DNA from: Glandiceps talaboti
Taxonomy: Eukaryota > Hemichordata > Enteropneusta > Spengelidae
Direction: 5' to 3'
Assembly (NCBI RefSeq): GCF_964340395.1
Contig: NC_135563.1
Span: 4,834,422-4,898,421 of the forward strand
Length of the DNA: 64,000 nt
Of the stretch, positions 41,699 through 53,668 are shown piece after piece (the stretch's first letter is position 1; the number at the start of each line of letters is the position of its first letter). The notes beneath the pieces are model-generated. The model saw nothing but the letters and a program-made list of their open reading frames with translations, ran no database searches and was not told where the DNA came from. Both the position numbers and the translations under genes were made by a program.

Positions 41699-42850
41699 TC
41701 AGTGATAACGCCTTGTGGCATTCTCGATTGAAATACTGAGCGTCTGAAGAGATTTAGTGGCGTCTTTGTTTTGCTTTTTACGACGACACAGTGCTAGGTA
41801 ATTAAATATCCCTACATATTCAGCACGAAAAGTATCGTTCATCAAACCATAGAAAAATGGATTTACACAGGTCGTTGTCATAGCTATAGTGTGACAGATA
41901 TGATAGAATAGACTCATATTCTCATTGTCAACCAAAGCAAAATTGAAATCCGATAAGAGAATCCATATGTTTAGGGGAAGCCATCCTATTGCAAATATTG
42001 CTATAACTGCTAGTAAGATTTTCGTCGTTTTCATCTTCTTTCGTATGTCTGTAGCTTGTTGGCCTTTTGTTCTGACTCCAGGCACTACACGTCGATTCAT
42101 GTGAAGCAAGATGCGGACGTAAGCAGTCCCAATTATCATCAGCGGAAACACACATTGAAGGAGGAACATAGCTATGTCGTAGAACCCCTTTACCTCAGTG
42201 TTCTTCCACTGCTCTGAACATTTTATCATTTGGAATAAACCTGGGATAGCAATGACTTCCAGTCCGGAGAAAATTCCTACCGGTATAGCGATGCCAGTTG
42301 ATATCATCCAAATGGTCAGTATGACCAATAAGCTAGCACAAGGTGTCAGACGTGATTTCATGGGACGTACTACAACATAGTACCTGTCCACAGCGATAAA
42401 AGTAAGAGTCATCGTTGATACACAGACTGATACAGTTTGTACTGTAGGCACGAGGTTACACATAAAGCTACCGAAGGTCCAATCATTTTGAAACGAAGCA
42501 GCAAGTGTAAAAGGTAAACACAATATACAAACAGTTAGGTCGCTTATAGCCAGATTTCCAAGAAATAGATGCGGGGCGCTGTGCATTTTTTTATTTCGTA
42601 TGATGGTGATGATAACGAGAAAGTTGCCGAGAACGCTGAACATGATAATAAGGGAGTTGATGATTATAATTGTGAACTTGAACGCCGGTCCCTTGTGTTT
42701 TTCGTTGAGTACATTGTTTTGGAGAAAGTCTAAATAGTCGTATATACCCTGGAAGTCTGAGTAGTAGACATCGTCACCAAGTAAGGCAGTATTTGAAGCG
42801 TTTCTGTCTCTATCCAACATTCCCTCCTCCATGTTAACCCAACTGAGCAT
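41699..42850 (-). CDS. Class A GPCR, prolactin-releasing-peptide / short-NPF / NPY-like neuropeptide receptor
   Basis: Intact single-exon frame of 383 residues from the ATG at 42850 to the TGA at 41699. The frame is also open upstream through a TTG, which I did not use; a second ATG six codons on is possible. The N-terminus is acidic with an N-glycosylation site (N17). Seven membrane segments are visible: TM1 ~58-83 (GN at 75-76), TM2 ~95-118 (NLAISD, D104), TM3 ~131-155 ending DRY 155-157, TM4 ~172-193 (W181), TM5 ~222-246 (P236), TM6 ~277-299 (F-x(3)-WLP, P292) and TM7 ~316-336 (NPFFY 330-334). C131 and C211 form the expected disulfide, and C355 is a likely palmitoylation site. W-x-FG-x(3)-C before TM3, and NRRVVPG-x-x-T in loop 3, match the PrRP/sNPF/NPY receptor group. 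It should signal through G proteins at the plasma membrane on binding a neuropeptide. The ligand is inferred only from the family. Confidence 0.9.
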   Translation of the reverse strand: MLSWVNMEEGMLDRDRNASNTALLGDDVYYSDFQGIYDYLDFLQNNVLNEKHKGPAFKFTIIIINSLIIMFSVLGNFLVIITIIRNKKMHSAPHLFLGNLAISDLTVCILCLPFTLAASFQNDWTFGSFMCNLVPTVQTVSVCVSTMTLTFIAVDRYYVVVRPMKSRLTPCASLLVILTIWMISTGIAIPVGIFSGLEVIAIPGLFQMIKCSEQWKNTEVKGFYDIAMFLLQCVFPLMIIGTAYVRILLHMNRRVVPGVRTKGQQATDIRKKMKTTKILLAVIAIFAIGWLPLNIWILLSDFNFALVDNENMSLFYHICHTIAMTTTCVNPFFYGLMNDTFRAEYVGIFNYLALCRRKKQNKDATKSLQTLSISIENATRRYH

Positions 42851-42866
42851 ATAGTGCCTAAATTCC

Positions 42867-42869
<3 letters not shown>
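42842..42869 (-). promoter_or_regulatory. Possible 3' splice site in the receptor's 5' UTR
   Basis: On the minus strand the (CT)n tract ends and is followed by CGTTGGAATTTAG and then GCACTATATG, where ATG is the receptor start at 42850. A pyrimidine tract plus TTTAG nine bases before the ATG looks like an intron acceptor. Many neuropeptide receptor genes have an intron in the 5' UTR. Inference only. Confidence 0.35.

Positions 42870-42958
<89 letters not shown>
42870..42958. repeat. (GA)n microsatellite directly upstream of the receptor
   Basis: About 44 uninterrupted GA units, which are CT on the coding strand, ending about 20 bp from the start codon. It could act as a polypyrimidine tract or as a GAGA-type promoter element; neither is shown. 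Confidence 0.95.
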
Positions 42959-42960
<2 letters not shown>

Positions 42961-45525
42961 TTTTTTCAACTTAACAGTATAGTTCAGGGGATTATTCTAC
43001 CTATTATGCAAATAACAAAAAATAATTGTACTGAGTAGGCATTGCACTTAAATATGCTTATGAATGCATTTGCCCCCCCCCCCCCCGTTTCCTTTAACTG
43101 GAAGTATCTATCTGCATAACCTTATCCATTTACCCAATGTTTTACTGCATATTTCGAACTTGTTTATAATTGTATAATTGTTAACTAGATTCAAATTACC
43201 TCATTGTCATAACATAGATAATAACTGTTTAGTGACGGTTCATAAAATTACTTGTCTTTTACGGAAGTAGTTAGAAATGAATAATTAAGACATAGCGCAG
43301 TGTACTCCGAGTGAAAAAGCAACATAGTGATGTTTGAATCAAGTCAGATGCACTTGAAATGATAGTAGTAATCGCTCGTATTACTGCATATTTGTTCTTG
43401 CCAGGGGAGAAGTAACGGATCCACCATTACTTTTCCTTATCTGCTAATTCTCTATGTTCGTAGTAGTAGAAACGAGTTGGTGTGTTGTTCCCATACAAAT
43501 GTCTTTTTATTAACTGTTACACTAACATAACTCTTTGCTGTATCTTGTTGTATATCTATGCATTTTATCACTATTGCATATGAAACACCTGGTAAACTTA
43601 GGATATCTGTACACAAAGAGTGGAGAAAAGGGAAATGGTCGGATTTATTTAACTATATAATGTACTAGCACTTTCAAATACACGCGTCAGCTGTCAGAAA
43701 CTACGTATTTGGTTACATCTTCATTTGATTGTAAATTGTATGCCTTGTCATCTAGGGGTAGACTGAGAGAGAGAGTTCAGACATCAGGTAACTCCATTTA
43801 CAATTGATTCATAATGATCGCCTTAGGAGATAAATCTAGCGTATACATTCTTATCTATGATCACTTGATGGTTTACTTAAATCATCCTAATGGTCTTATT
43901 TCGGTCACAAATATAGATTGAGTTGTCTTTTAAAAAACCGTTCATGGCTGAATTTCGTTTGTAGCTTCTCAGATTGCTAAAAATACTTGTGCGAAAAATT
44001 TCCTCAACATCTTATTTTGTATGACTTGTATATAATAGATATATCAGTCATAGGTGATGATGGTAATATATGTTAACATTTGTGTATAGCCTTTAATTTG
44101 TTATACATGGGGTTTGAAAACATGTTGCCTCGAGATCGTAATTCCACTCAGAGTTAGAATCATGATAGGCATTAAAGTACGTAAATTGCCCTTTCTTCTC
44201 GTTAACACGAAAACAACGATTCTCGAATATCAAAGCATGACAGTTTGTTACCCAGTTCATGCAAGAAAATTAAAAGTATATAAACATGTTGATTGTCATT
44301 GATTAGATTGTTAAAAACATTATAGCTGTTCGTACATCAATGATGTATAGACAATCATGTCAGATAAACTTAGGATTGACGGCTCCTAATCACCCATGTC
44401 GTCTCGTTTTATGACACTACACCGTGATAATGTAGATGTTGAGCAATGAATCAGTACCTACACTAACATCAAACGTCTGAAGGGAACATTACGACGTTGA
44501 TGCAGGATATGTTCTGTAAAACGTCACTAGGGATACACTCTCGATGTATCAGGTGCTAGTATACACTTTAACATTTATCTAGAGGCCTTTAAATGTTGAC
44601 ATTTTCATATCTATTAAACTATTCTGCGGGAAAAAAGACTGCTTATGGCAAGTACAAATTGTGAACCCGAATACATACATTTGGTTTTAATAAACTAAAT
44701 TGGAAAAGGTAGTTTTTCTATCGCCATAGTTAATAATACAGGCTCTGGAGGGGATTTCCAATATTACACAATTGCAAAGTGATAACCTAATCAGTTATAA
44801 TATTACAGAAATCTCACAATTGTCTGTTAACATACTACCGTGACAACAAATTTAAGTTTCGAAGACTCATAGTTTCACTATAATTGTATATCGATGTATG
44901 ATGTGGTTACCGTAACTATTAATGATACCAAAGTGGAAAACAGTCAGTTGTATTAATAAAGTTAGAAATTGACTATAGAAACTAGCATTAAACATAACAA
45001 CAAAACCAGGTCCTATACAATTCTTCTACATATATTATTAATAAGTACGTCTAACAAAAACTCTGTGTGAAAAATGTGAAACCGTGTTCTAAAAAGTAGG
45101 CAGACGACTGCATTTCAACCTATTATTACAAATAACATGATATCATGAATGTCGTACATATTGTGTTTCATAACTCTAAATCAAGTAACATGTACATACA
45201 TACCTGGAAAGTAGGTAGAGACGATGTGGTTCTGTTGTTCCTTCAAAAAAAAAACGTTGTCGCTTGTATTAGAGCAAGAATAAAGACTGCTGCACATGCA
45301 CTGAATAACTACAGTTATCAACAACAAATTTCCACAGGTCGATACCATTATGTTGCGGGGGTTAATGTAAACGATATTAGACGAATGTTTTCATATATTG
45401 GATTCATCCTAAACAAGTATATCACTCAACAGCAGCAGACAGTGATGTGTGGAATCTAATACGAATGTTATCGTACCACATACTGATTATGATATCCTAC
45501 AAATGATGAACGAACATATCTGCCC
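42959..45525. other. Upstream region of the receptor, no further gene seen
   Basis: No second receptor or upstream exon is recognised. A C-homopolymer of about 14 bases lies at 43073-43086. Frame 45145-45459 (+, 104 codons) has no known motif. Promoter elements could not be identified by eye. Confidence 0.5.
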
Positions 45526-45617
<92 letters not shown>

Positions 45618-45717
45618 ATGTATGTATGTATGTATGTATGTATGTATGTATGTATGTATGTATGAATTTATGTATGCATGTATGCATGTATATGTGTGTG
45701 TGTGTGTGTGTGTGTCT
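45526..45717. repeat. (TCTG)n-(TATG)n-(TG)n compound microsatellite
   Basis: TCTG at 45526-45617 with one TG slip at about 45579, TATG at 45617-45692 with GAATT and GCAT interruptions, then TG at 45693-45715. Reverse-complemented, the order is CATA then CAGA, as in the arrays at 0.7 and 32.1 kb. Confidence 0.95.
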
Positions 45718-46226
45718 GCCTGAGTATATGTGTGGTTGCATACTTATATGAAATAGTCATCGGACATTTAAAAATAAACACACAGTCACGTAAACAATAT
45801 GATATACGTCACTTTGTTCCGTATCGATTGCGATAAATCTCTTCATGTGAACAAGTTATTATGATAACATAGGGGAATACATCATCGTAGAGATTATTAC
45901 AAGATACAGTTTCGATTGATTGCCTCAGTACTATTTACTATTTTCCATGAACTCATTTCAATCATAATGGGTTACATTGATATTTTGAAGGTCATATGAG
46001 GCGAATTTAAAGCACAGTTAGAAATGTTTACTTCAAAATTAGTCTTTAGGTAAGCTCTTTACCGATTTATCTTTTTGAACTGACACAATAATAAATATTC
46101 GATAACAAAGAAAGAGTTTATTTACGCCTGGAATCGTAAGTTAGGACTTATGATACATTGTATCACGTCAGAACATTTGAGGTTCGAAGCTTTTGAATTG
46201 TGTGTGAGTGAGTGAGTGAGAGAGAA

Positions 46227-46257
<31 letters not shown>

Positions 46258-47800
46258 GAGATACAGAGGTAGAGAGAGCTGTCAAAACCAAACTATTCCC
46301 AATAAATGCAGTTCGATTGATAGTGACCAAGCTGTGTTACTATTGCTTATCTAGCTAGACCATGATCACATTCTCATTTCTCTGACCTTCACTAAAGAAC
46401 GAGGGCATAACTCGCTAGTAACGTGTGCTGTGAGACTACACGTACACATTTGGATTACGTGCACATGTATTCAAATTGAGTCAATGATATAATTTTAAAT
46501 TGATTTGTATGAAATGTATGTCTATATTTTTTTCATTAAAGCACTGTCATGATTCTTTTTTCATTTTTTCCTGAATAACTACAATTTCGACTGTCATTGA
46601 CCGATCCATTAACTATTTCCTTTTTGTTACAGAATTTCTTGCATGTATATCCTATATCAAAGACATTTTCTCTGAAACAGACTGTATATTAAAAGAAAGG
46701 TTTCCTTTAAGTTTTATGAAAAGGGGCACATTTTTCCAGCGCAAATGGTACTACTTATTGTAGGTTTGGAAATATGTGATTTTGAAATTGAAAATCTGAA
46801 CATGGTTCATTGTAATTTACAAATGTGCGCCGCTGTAAAGTACAATAGTTGTGATTTATTTGAGATATACCAAACATTCAGCTTTATCTGCTGTATCTTT
46901 GACTTAATCTACCTCGGATGCCACAAGTGCACATACCTTCTTAATGATTTTGTCTCTCCTGGTAGAATCAAACAGATGCTTCAACCCAGAAAATGCAGAC
47001 AATCGTGGACTTTCTACCATAGGAGAATCTAGTTAGACGTCGGTCTAATCAGAATTGTGATGACGACAGCTCATTGTACTCCCTGCTAGATAGAATGAGT
47101 CGCATATATTGCTCAAAGTTTCAAACGCAAATAACCCAGGGTTGTAAGCGTGATTGCATAGTAACTAACAAGAACAGCTGAAAGTAATCCCTGGTGAGTT
47201 CATCGCGGTTATGTTATAAGAAATTAAGGACACCATGCAAACTATTTTAAAAATCTACTCGGCTGAGTACATGCCGAGATTAAAATCGATCGCAAAGAAG
47301 TGTTATTTCGAACTGTTAGGAGAAACCTCAGTTATCTTTTAGTATTTTTACCTTTACTAACAGTTGACGGAATACAGTGCGGCATGTTAACTAGCCAAAG
47401 GAAATACATTTTCCTAGACTAATACAAAACGAACTGGAGACTAATATCTAAAGAAAAAATAGCCTATTACACATGGCGGTGTACATCTTAAAATGACTTC
47501 CGTAGAAAAATATGCATAGTCTAATATCAACAGGTTCTCTGCGTCGAAGACGGAAATATTCCCAAACATTAATAGGTCTATCACAATTCACTGTAAAGGT
47601 CATAACATATATATATGTAATCGCAGTGTTTAGTCATACCTCTAAAGTTGTGAGTGTATATATGTAAACCCAGTCTCTCGATATAACACTTTCTTTAGGA
47701 GATAATGAGTAATTTGTTATTTGATCTTTTGATCTTGGAGATCAAACTATTGGTCAAGTCTTAGTGTCTGCCTTGAAAGGTAATTTATAGAAATAGAAAT
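45718..47800. other. Geneless stretch
   Basis: Contains a mixed GTGA/GA/CAGA microsatellite at 46201-46280. Frame 46745-47032 (+, 95 codons) is Cys-rich but unrecognised and lacks splice support. No other feature. Confidence 0.5.
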
Positions 47801-48110
47801 AGGTGGAAACACGATATTGTTGTATCTCAGTGCAAAATGACCATGGTTACTGATCAATGACGATTGAGGCCAAGGTCAAAGGTCAAGAAAATAAAGCGTA
47901 CCTCTGATAACATGGATGCATACTATTGGGTGGAATATCTTGATCTCTATATTCAATTTCCTGAGTTAAGTACGAACAGCAAATTTTGTCCTTGCCCACG
48001 ATGGTCAAGGTCAAGGGCTCATTAGAAAGCCCACATTGGTAATGTGGGGTGGACACTTGAAAGAAGCAGAATAGTGGGTTTATAAGACAAACATGGCAGC
48101 CATATTTACC
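47801..48110. promoter_or_regulatory. Cluster of AGGTCA nuclear-receptor half-sites (possibly repeat-derived)
   Basis: AGGTCA-A-AGGTCA, a perfect direct repeat with 1-base spacing, lies at 47873-47885. TCAAGGTCA, the extended monomer site, lies at 48005-48013. DR1 is known to bind RXR/HNF4-type heterodimers and homodimers. No gene is nearby, and GGTCA-rich segments also occur in transposons, so regulatory use is uncertain. Confidence 0.3.
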
Positions 48111-48660
48111 TTCCGTAAGGGTCAGACCACTAACTAGTGGTCTGAACGTAAGAGGAGATTATGTTATGTTTCTGTGTTGTGTGTCCGTCTGTGAGTGTAT
48201 GTGTCCGTCCATCTTCCATATGCTAATCACATAAACTGATTGAATTTTGGTTAACATCCAATAAACATTATTTAGTGCATAAATGGTGGTTTTTAGTAAT
48301 TAGGTTATATCTCTGGAACCATTCTTTAGATTTAGTATAATTTGTTACATACCATATGTCATGTAAAGTTTGTTGATGTAGCTTACACTTTTAATGAGTA
48401 ATTTGCATAATTAATGATTTTTGGTAATGGGTTATATCTTAAGAATGCAAATTTCTAATTTCATTTAACTTGGTATATCCATCATAGCAAATCATGTCTG
48501 TTGATGTACTTTTGTATGTAGTTTCTAACTGTGATGTGTAATTTGCATAATAAATGATTTTTTTACAATTAGGCAATATGTTAACTCTGTAAGCTTCAAA
48601 TTTCATTAGGTTTCATATAATTTATTTCCAATTCAGTGGTACATCATGTATAATAACTGT
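48111..48660 (-). repeat. AT-rich octamer-bearing dispersed repeat, copy 1
   Basis: On the minus strand it contains two or three imperfect units of about 150-180 bp. Each is built around an ATTATGCAAATTAC-like core, a TAATTACC-like box and an AGATATAACC-like box. Its end reads CCTTACGGAAGGTAAA preceded by GGACGGACA-type sequence. This matches the end of the copy at 56.6 kb. A perfect 9-bp stem, CAGACCACT/AGTGGTCTG, sits at 48123-48144. No coding capacity. Confidence 0.65.
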
Positions 48661-50035
48661 AGTTCAGAATTTAAGATTCTACCAATGTGTGTAGGCCCAA
48701 AAATATATGGTTTTGTCTTTACAGAAGGCATTGTTTTAAAATCTGGTTTCCTAAATATCATGATCTTAAAATTAAGTGATCTGCACATTATGCTACAATA
48801 ATGCTATATAATTATCCGAACGGTCAGACGGAGAAATTGATGGACGTAGATAATGCCGTTGGGGTATATGTTGAATAATTCAATTAGCAGTGTAGGGTTT
48901 TAATTTCTTATATACGATATCCTTGGAATAGTGATGTTTTTTAATTTACATTGTTGACTGCAATAATGCTTAGATAGGAAATTTGTGTTAGTCATTAGTA
49001 ACGTGTCCTTTCATTGCTAGTTTGAAAGGATTATGTCCGCTAGACACTGTTTGTTTTAAAGTAATTAATGGTATGCCCCTTGTGTATTGAGCGAGTATGG
49101 AAACCTCTTGCAACATACAAAATCGCAATACAAGTAAGAGTACTGTGTAGAAATGCACATGTTGCCATAGTGACATCACGAATTAAATTGGCATGGTTTA
49201 AAAACGTTGCCTAAAGGTTGTGTTTAGATACACTCTAATGATATATTGTTGAATGAGGTTCAAGATGCAGTACTAAGGTACAATTAATTAAGACATTTTG
49301 CAAACAAATCAAGGATAGCTGGTTCTCAACCTGTCAATGAACTCTCTTCTTATATATTTCATCATCTATACTATTTTGAACCAAGTTGAAAACCAACTTC
49401 TTTTTAGTGGCTTTGAAGCGTCCACTGTTCAAATGGCACAAGTCCAAACAATACTATTACTTGTAAAAAAATAAATAATGTTAGTCTTTATGGGCATAAT
49501 TGTCTCCAAGAAGGTATTTTGCTCTCACAGCTAGCGATCACAATAGCAGGGTTTCCACATCAGTTGGATACTTATATAATGACGTCCCTGTGACAACCTA
49601 ACTATCTAAGCACGTTTTCTAGAACAGCACGAGTTGATAGTCACTGTATATTTACCACCTGGGAAGGTACACAACCTTGACGACACGACCCCATCTGAAG
49701 CTCTACTTTTACATTTGCAAACAACATACATTATGACCGTACGCTACAATATTTGTTGAGGCCATTGCATTCATGATAACTTTAATAACTCGTATATATA
49801 ATAACCAAATATCAATATTATATATTATATATTCATCATTTGATAAAGAACTGCATCGACTTGGGTTGCAAGACGTTTGTGTTATGTATTTTAAGCCTTG
49901 TACATGTTGAATAACATACAGCTACCCAACTTGAGGATTGTTTCCACTCTAACAAATTGTCAGTCTGGTTACGATAAAAATCAACTCATGGTATGGAGTA
50001 TGTTGTTTCAGTTTGGAGGATTGATGTGTTTTACG
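48661..50035. other. Geneless stretch
   Basis: No feature recognised. Confidence 0.5.
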
Positions 50036-50335
50036 TATCACAGAACGTTTGCTGGTACGAATAACACATAAAATATAGATACTGTCAGCGCGCAGGCATG
50101 CAGTACATTACAGTTTATCTCACATTGAGCACAAGTCAACGTCGATGTCGGATGAGGAAAGGAAGAATCAAAGACACAACTTGTTTATTTGTAAGATAAA
50201 TTGTAACATTGATATGCACGAGCACTAACAGTGTATGTATTTTCATTACGTACATGTAATACAAAAAGCACTCTGTGAGACATAAACAAATATCGTGCAG
50301 TCTAATTGAAGCTCGAGCGATACTAGTTTAATTAT
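50036..50335 (+). repeat. Unnamed dispersed repeat R, copy 3
   Basis: Diverged same-strand copy of 31290-31585. Shared landmarks are GTACATT, TCTCAC-TTGAGCACAAGTCA, GATGAGGAAAGGAAGAATCAAA, AAGATAAATTGTAACATTGATAT and GTGAGACATAAACA. No PLE coding remnant follows. Confidence 0.65.
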
Positions 50336-51624
50336 GGCAGTAACTATTTGCTGCCTTCTATCCTTCGCAACTTTCAGAGAAATAGTGTACAGTGCTGTTA
50401 AGAGACACGGTGACAGTAATTCACTCATAAAATGGGAATTACCTACACAAATGTAATAAAACATTTCATTGAGCATTACTAGTCTTACTCAGTTTTTTAT
50501 TGATCCTGTTTACAAGGAAAAGTTACTACCTTGACCATGTCATTTGACTGTTTTATCCTTTAAAAGGTGCAATGTATTGCTTAAATGTAGTAATTGAAAA
50601 CCCTGACCTTTAACAGTTAACCTAACAAGCAATAGTTCACACTTAAAGAGAATTGGAATTGTTTTATCTAAATGTAGTACATGTGTAATAGCAAGATTAG
50701 AGTTTTATATCAAATTGTATGTTGTAACATCTATCAAAATTGTGACTTCTTGGCGCATCACGTCGGCGTCAAAGGTTTCAATTTACATTTCTCAATTTGC
50801 AGAATTTATATACAAGATAGATTGACTTGCGATGATGGTCCATTAAAAACTATGAATACTCAATTGACAACAGTCTTTCGATTTGATGCAAAGAAAGTTG
50901 ACTTAAAAATATAGTGCACTGTTTAAATATACAATACTGCTCTTTTGATGGTTTATTGCACCACTGAAATAATAACAACTTAGCAATAACTTAATTTTCA
51001 TCAAACAAAAAACATTACATAAATGCAGAAACGACCTTATCGGCTTATGGTGTAAATTGGACAAACTTGTTGGACATAGTTATATAACTCATACAATTAA
51101 CATACAACGTTTACTATCCAACAAAAGTGTATCAATCTTGTATTTAGTAACAAGGTCATTAAATTTAGTACCATACGAACATAGTCTCAAATGCATTAGT
51201 ATCTATTACATAGTAATAACATATTTTAGTAATATAGTAAACAAAGTACACATTAAACATTATATTATTACTGATTTGAGATAGGCAAAATATATTTTGC
51301 ATATTTCAGAAATACAATACGTTAATCAAAGCATTAATCAAAGCATTGGATGGAATCGTTCAAAGTCGTTCTCAGAGTTTAGAGATACAATAGTAATGTT
51401 GATGATGCAAGTTTTATGAAATTATGTAGTGCTTTCTTAGTCTGTGTCCATAGTGTTACCCCTGGCATAGACCTATAGTGTAGCTGCCCTTTAAACTTCG
51501 TCAACCCCATGAGGAGCATACAATCAATTGCAGCCTCTGTAAACACATATGATCATCAGCATTCACATTGCAAAGAACTAGACTGGAACACAATCACGGC
51601 TCAAATCCTACGTATAGACTGCAA
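50336..51624. other. Geneless stretch
   Basis: No gene supported; short chance frames only. Confidence 0.5.
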
Positions 51625-51731
51625 CCAAACAAACAAACAAACAAACAAACAGAAAGAAACGGTCGCGACGAGGCTCAAACCTGCAACCTGCATATTACAA
51701 GCCGACCACTCTAACCATTCAATCGCCCATC
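51625..51731 (-). mobile_element. tRNA-derived SINE fragment with (GTTT)n tail
   Basis: On the minus strand 51731-51661 resembles a tRNA. TGGTTAGAGTGGTCGG fits a degenerate pol III A box, and GGTTTGAGCC fits the B box at the expected distance. The anticodon and T stems do not pair properly, so it is not a working tRNA. GTTTCTTTCTG and (GTTT)n at 51625-51660 form the tail. The tRNA-like head joined straight to the tail indicates a very short or deleted SINE. Confidence 0.65.
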
Positions 51732-53565
51732 ATGACCCATTGTGATGGTTTAATCAAGTTGATAAATTGAGTAGGGATTCAAACTAATCCTATCTCAGTA
51801 TGTTATTAAAGAGAATGTATTCATAAGTAAGGGTCATCAATATGGTAATTAAATGTATGTGGTACAATTTGTCGTCTTAGGGACTTCAAGTCTTTGACTG
51901 ACATGGTCATCATAATGCTTGACTAGCAATGTTGTGTACCTAAGTACTCGAACTTTTGATAGCCAAAAGGCTCAAATGCAATGGATAGGTGCATGAATAC
52001 GGATCAAGCATTGATTCATACTCTCATTGGAATTCTTGATTTCCCCTATGATGATTACATTCACCTCCGAGATAAATTATTAATAGTTCGTATAGGTCAT
52101 CTGTACTATAGAATACAAATGATCTTTGAATGTTCTAACATTCTGTCTTACGTTAACATTGTGCAAAAACAAACTAGAGTAATGTTATGTGCCTTGCAAC
52201 ATATCTATTTATTGTTACCAGATCTATTTACAATTCGAAAAAAGAAACATTTTCTGTTCACTATTCCTATGAATACATCTCTGCTCTATGTGAATTCGTG
52301 AGTATTGAACGGCTATTTACTATTACTAAATGTCACGTCTAATCAAGAGATAGCCCAAAGACTAAATACCTTTATACAACTTACGCTAAACGATTTGCGG
52401 GACACATTCAATCATAAAATGTCAAACCGTAACAATTTATTGGGAAACGTATTGACGTACACAATGGGGTTAACACATGTTTGGTATCAGATTCTGGGTC
52501 ACGAAATTACTTGATCGGAAGTCTTGTCAGTGGTTTCAAATGCCCATTTATTTCACTTAGTTGCATGTGAAGAATTTAAAAAACAAAACACGGTGAATGA
52601 AATATCTAAAATTCGCAATCACAACCTCCGATCAACTCCCTCAAGTGACGCATGGAACTTTCATCACTATGTCCCAATTCTGACGAGGTATGTAGCTTAC
52701 CTTATACACATAACTTCGTACATTATATTTGAGATGAAGAACATAATTCATGGCACGGTGCATGTGTAAAATGTTTAATTTAACGTTGAGTTTTCTTCTT
52801 ATTAATATACTTTTTTTATAATTTGTATTGTAACCCCATAGATAAAAATCACAGTATGTCAAATTGAAATTGTTTAACATAGTTAGATACGAATTTGACT
52901 GCCTTGCATCCATGACAACATGCCATTTGGGCGGAATACGTTTTGGACACTTTTCGGATTTATATGTACGTATGATATGTCATCGACGCGTCAAGACCCT
53001 TTCAGGTTTTAACACTATATCTCAGGAACACTTGCAAATTATAGTTAATTACACAGGCAACCATATTATAACATAAACCCTAAACTCTCAAATACAAATA
53101 CACCACAAAATATCCCTAACATGGTATATTAGGAAGGTAAATCTAGGATATTTTGTTAGAACGCAAAAGTCTGTATAGACTATACGTGGGCCGTTTCTCT
53201 GGTACATCCATATGTTAGTTTCTGTGATACGTTCGTAAATCGTTAATAGGATATGCCTCTGGTCATATGATGCCAATCCCTTCAGAATATACGAATTTCA
53301 AGGTTAGTGTAGTGGCACGGTCATGAGTTAATGTTCGATTTAATGTCTTTCGCGTTTTACAAGAAAGGCATGTATGGACATCAGTTACTGTGTACATCTT
53401 AAATTGTTGTGACTCGTGGTCACATCCTTGCTGTAATTGTGTACTATTAAGCCCCAGACAGTTCTTTAGGGATGCTAAAGTCTTGATTCTGTCCAGCTGT
53501 CCGGCCGTGTCTGTATGTTTTTACTAGGGAATGTTATTCTGGTTTAAACTCACCAGAGTACTGAT
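51732..53565. other. Geneless stretch
   Basis: Several adjacent plus-strand frames (51981-52301, 52305-52514, 52524-52769) are longer than neighbours but carry no recognisable motif and are separated by stops. They could be a decayed element, or chance. Confidence 0.45.
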
Positions 53566-53668
53566 TATTTATTTATTTATGTATGTATGTATGTATGTAT
53601 GTATGTATGTATGTATGTATGTATGTATGTACTTATTCACTCACTCACTCACTCACTCACTCACCGGC
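53566..53668. repeat. (TATG)n-(CACT)n microsatellite
   Basis: TATG at about 53576-53630, then CACT at about 53637-53664. Confidence 0.95.

Noticed and set aside
42198-42380. Plus-strand frame within the receptor gene
   Set aside because: Antisense shadow of the receptor coding sequence, as are the alternative minus-strand frames there.
46745-47032. 95-codon Cys-rich frame as a small secreted protein
   Set aside because: No signal peptide pattern I trust and no family match; starts in AT-rich non-coding sequence.
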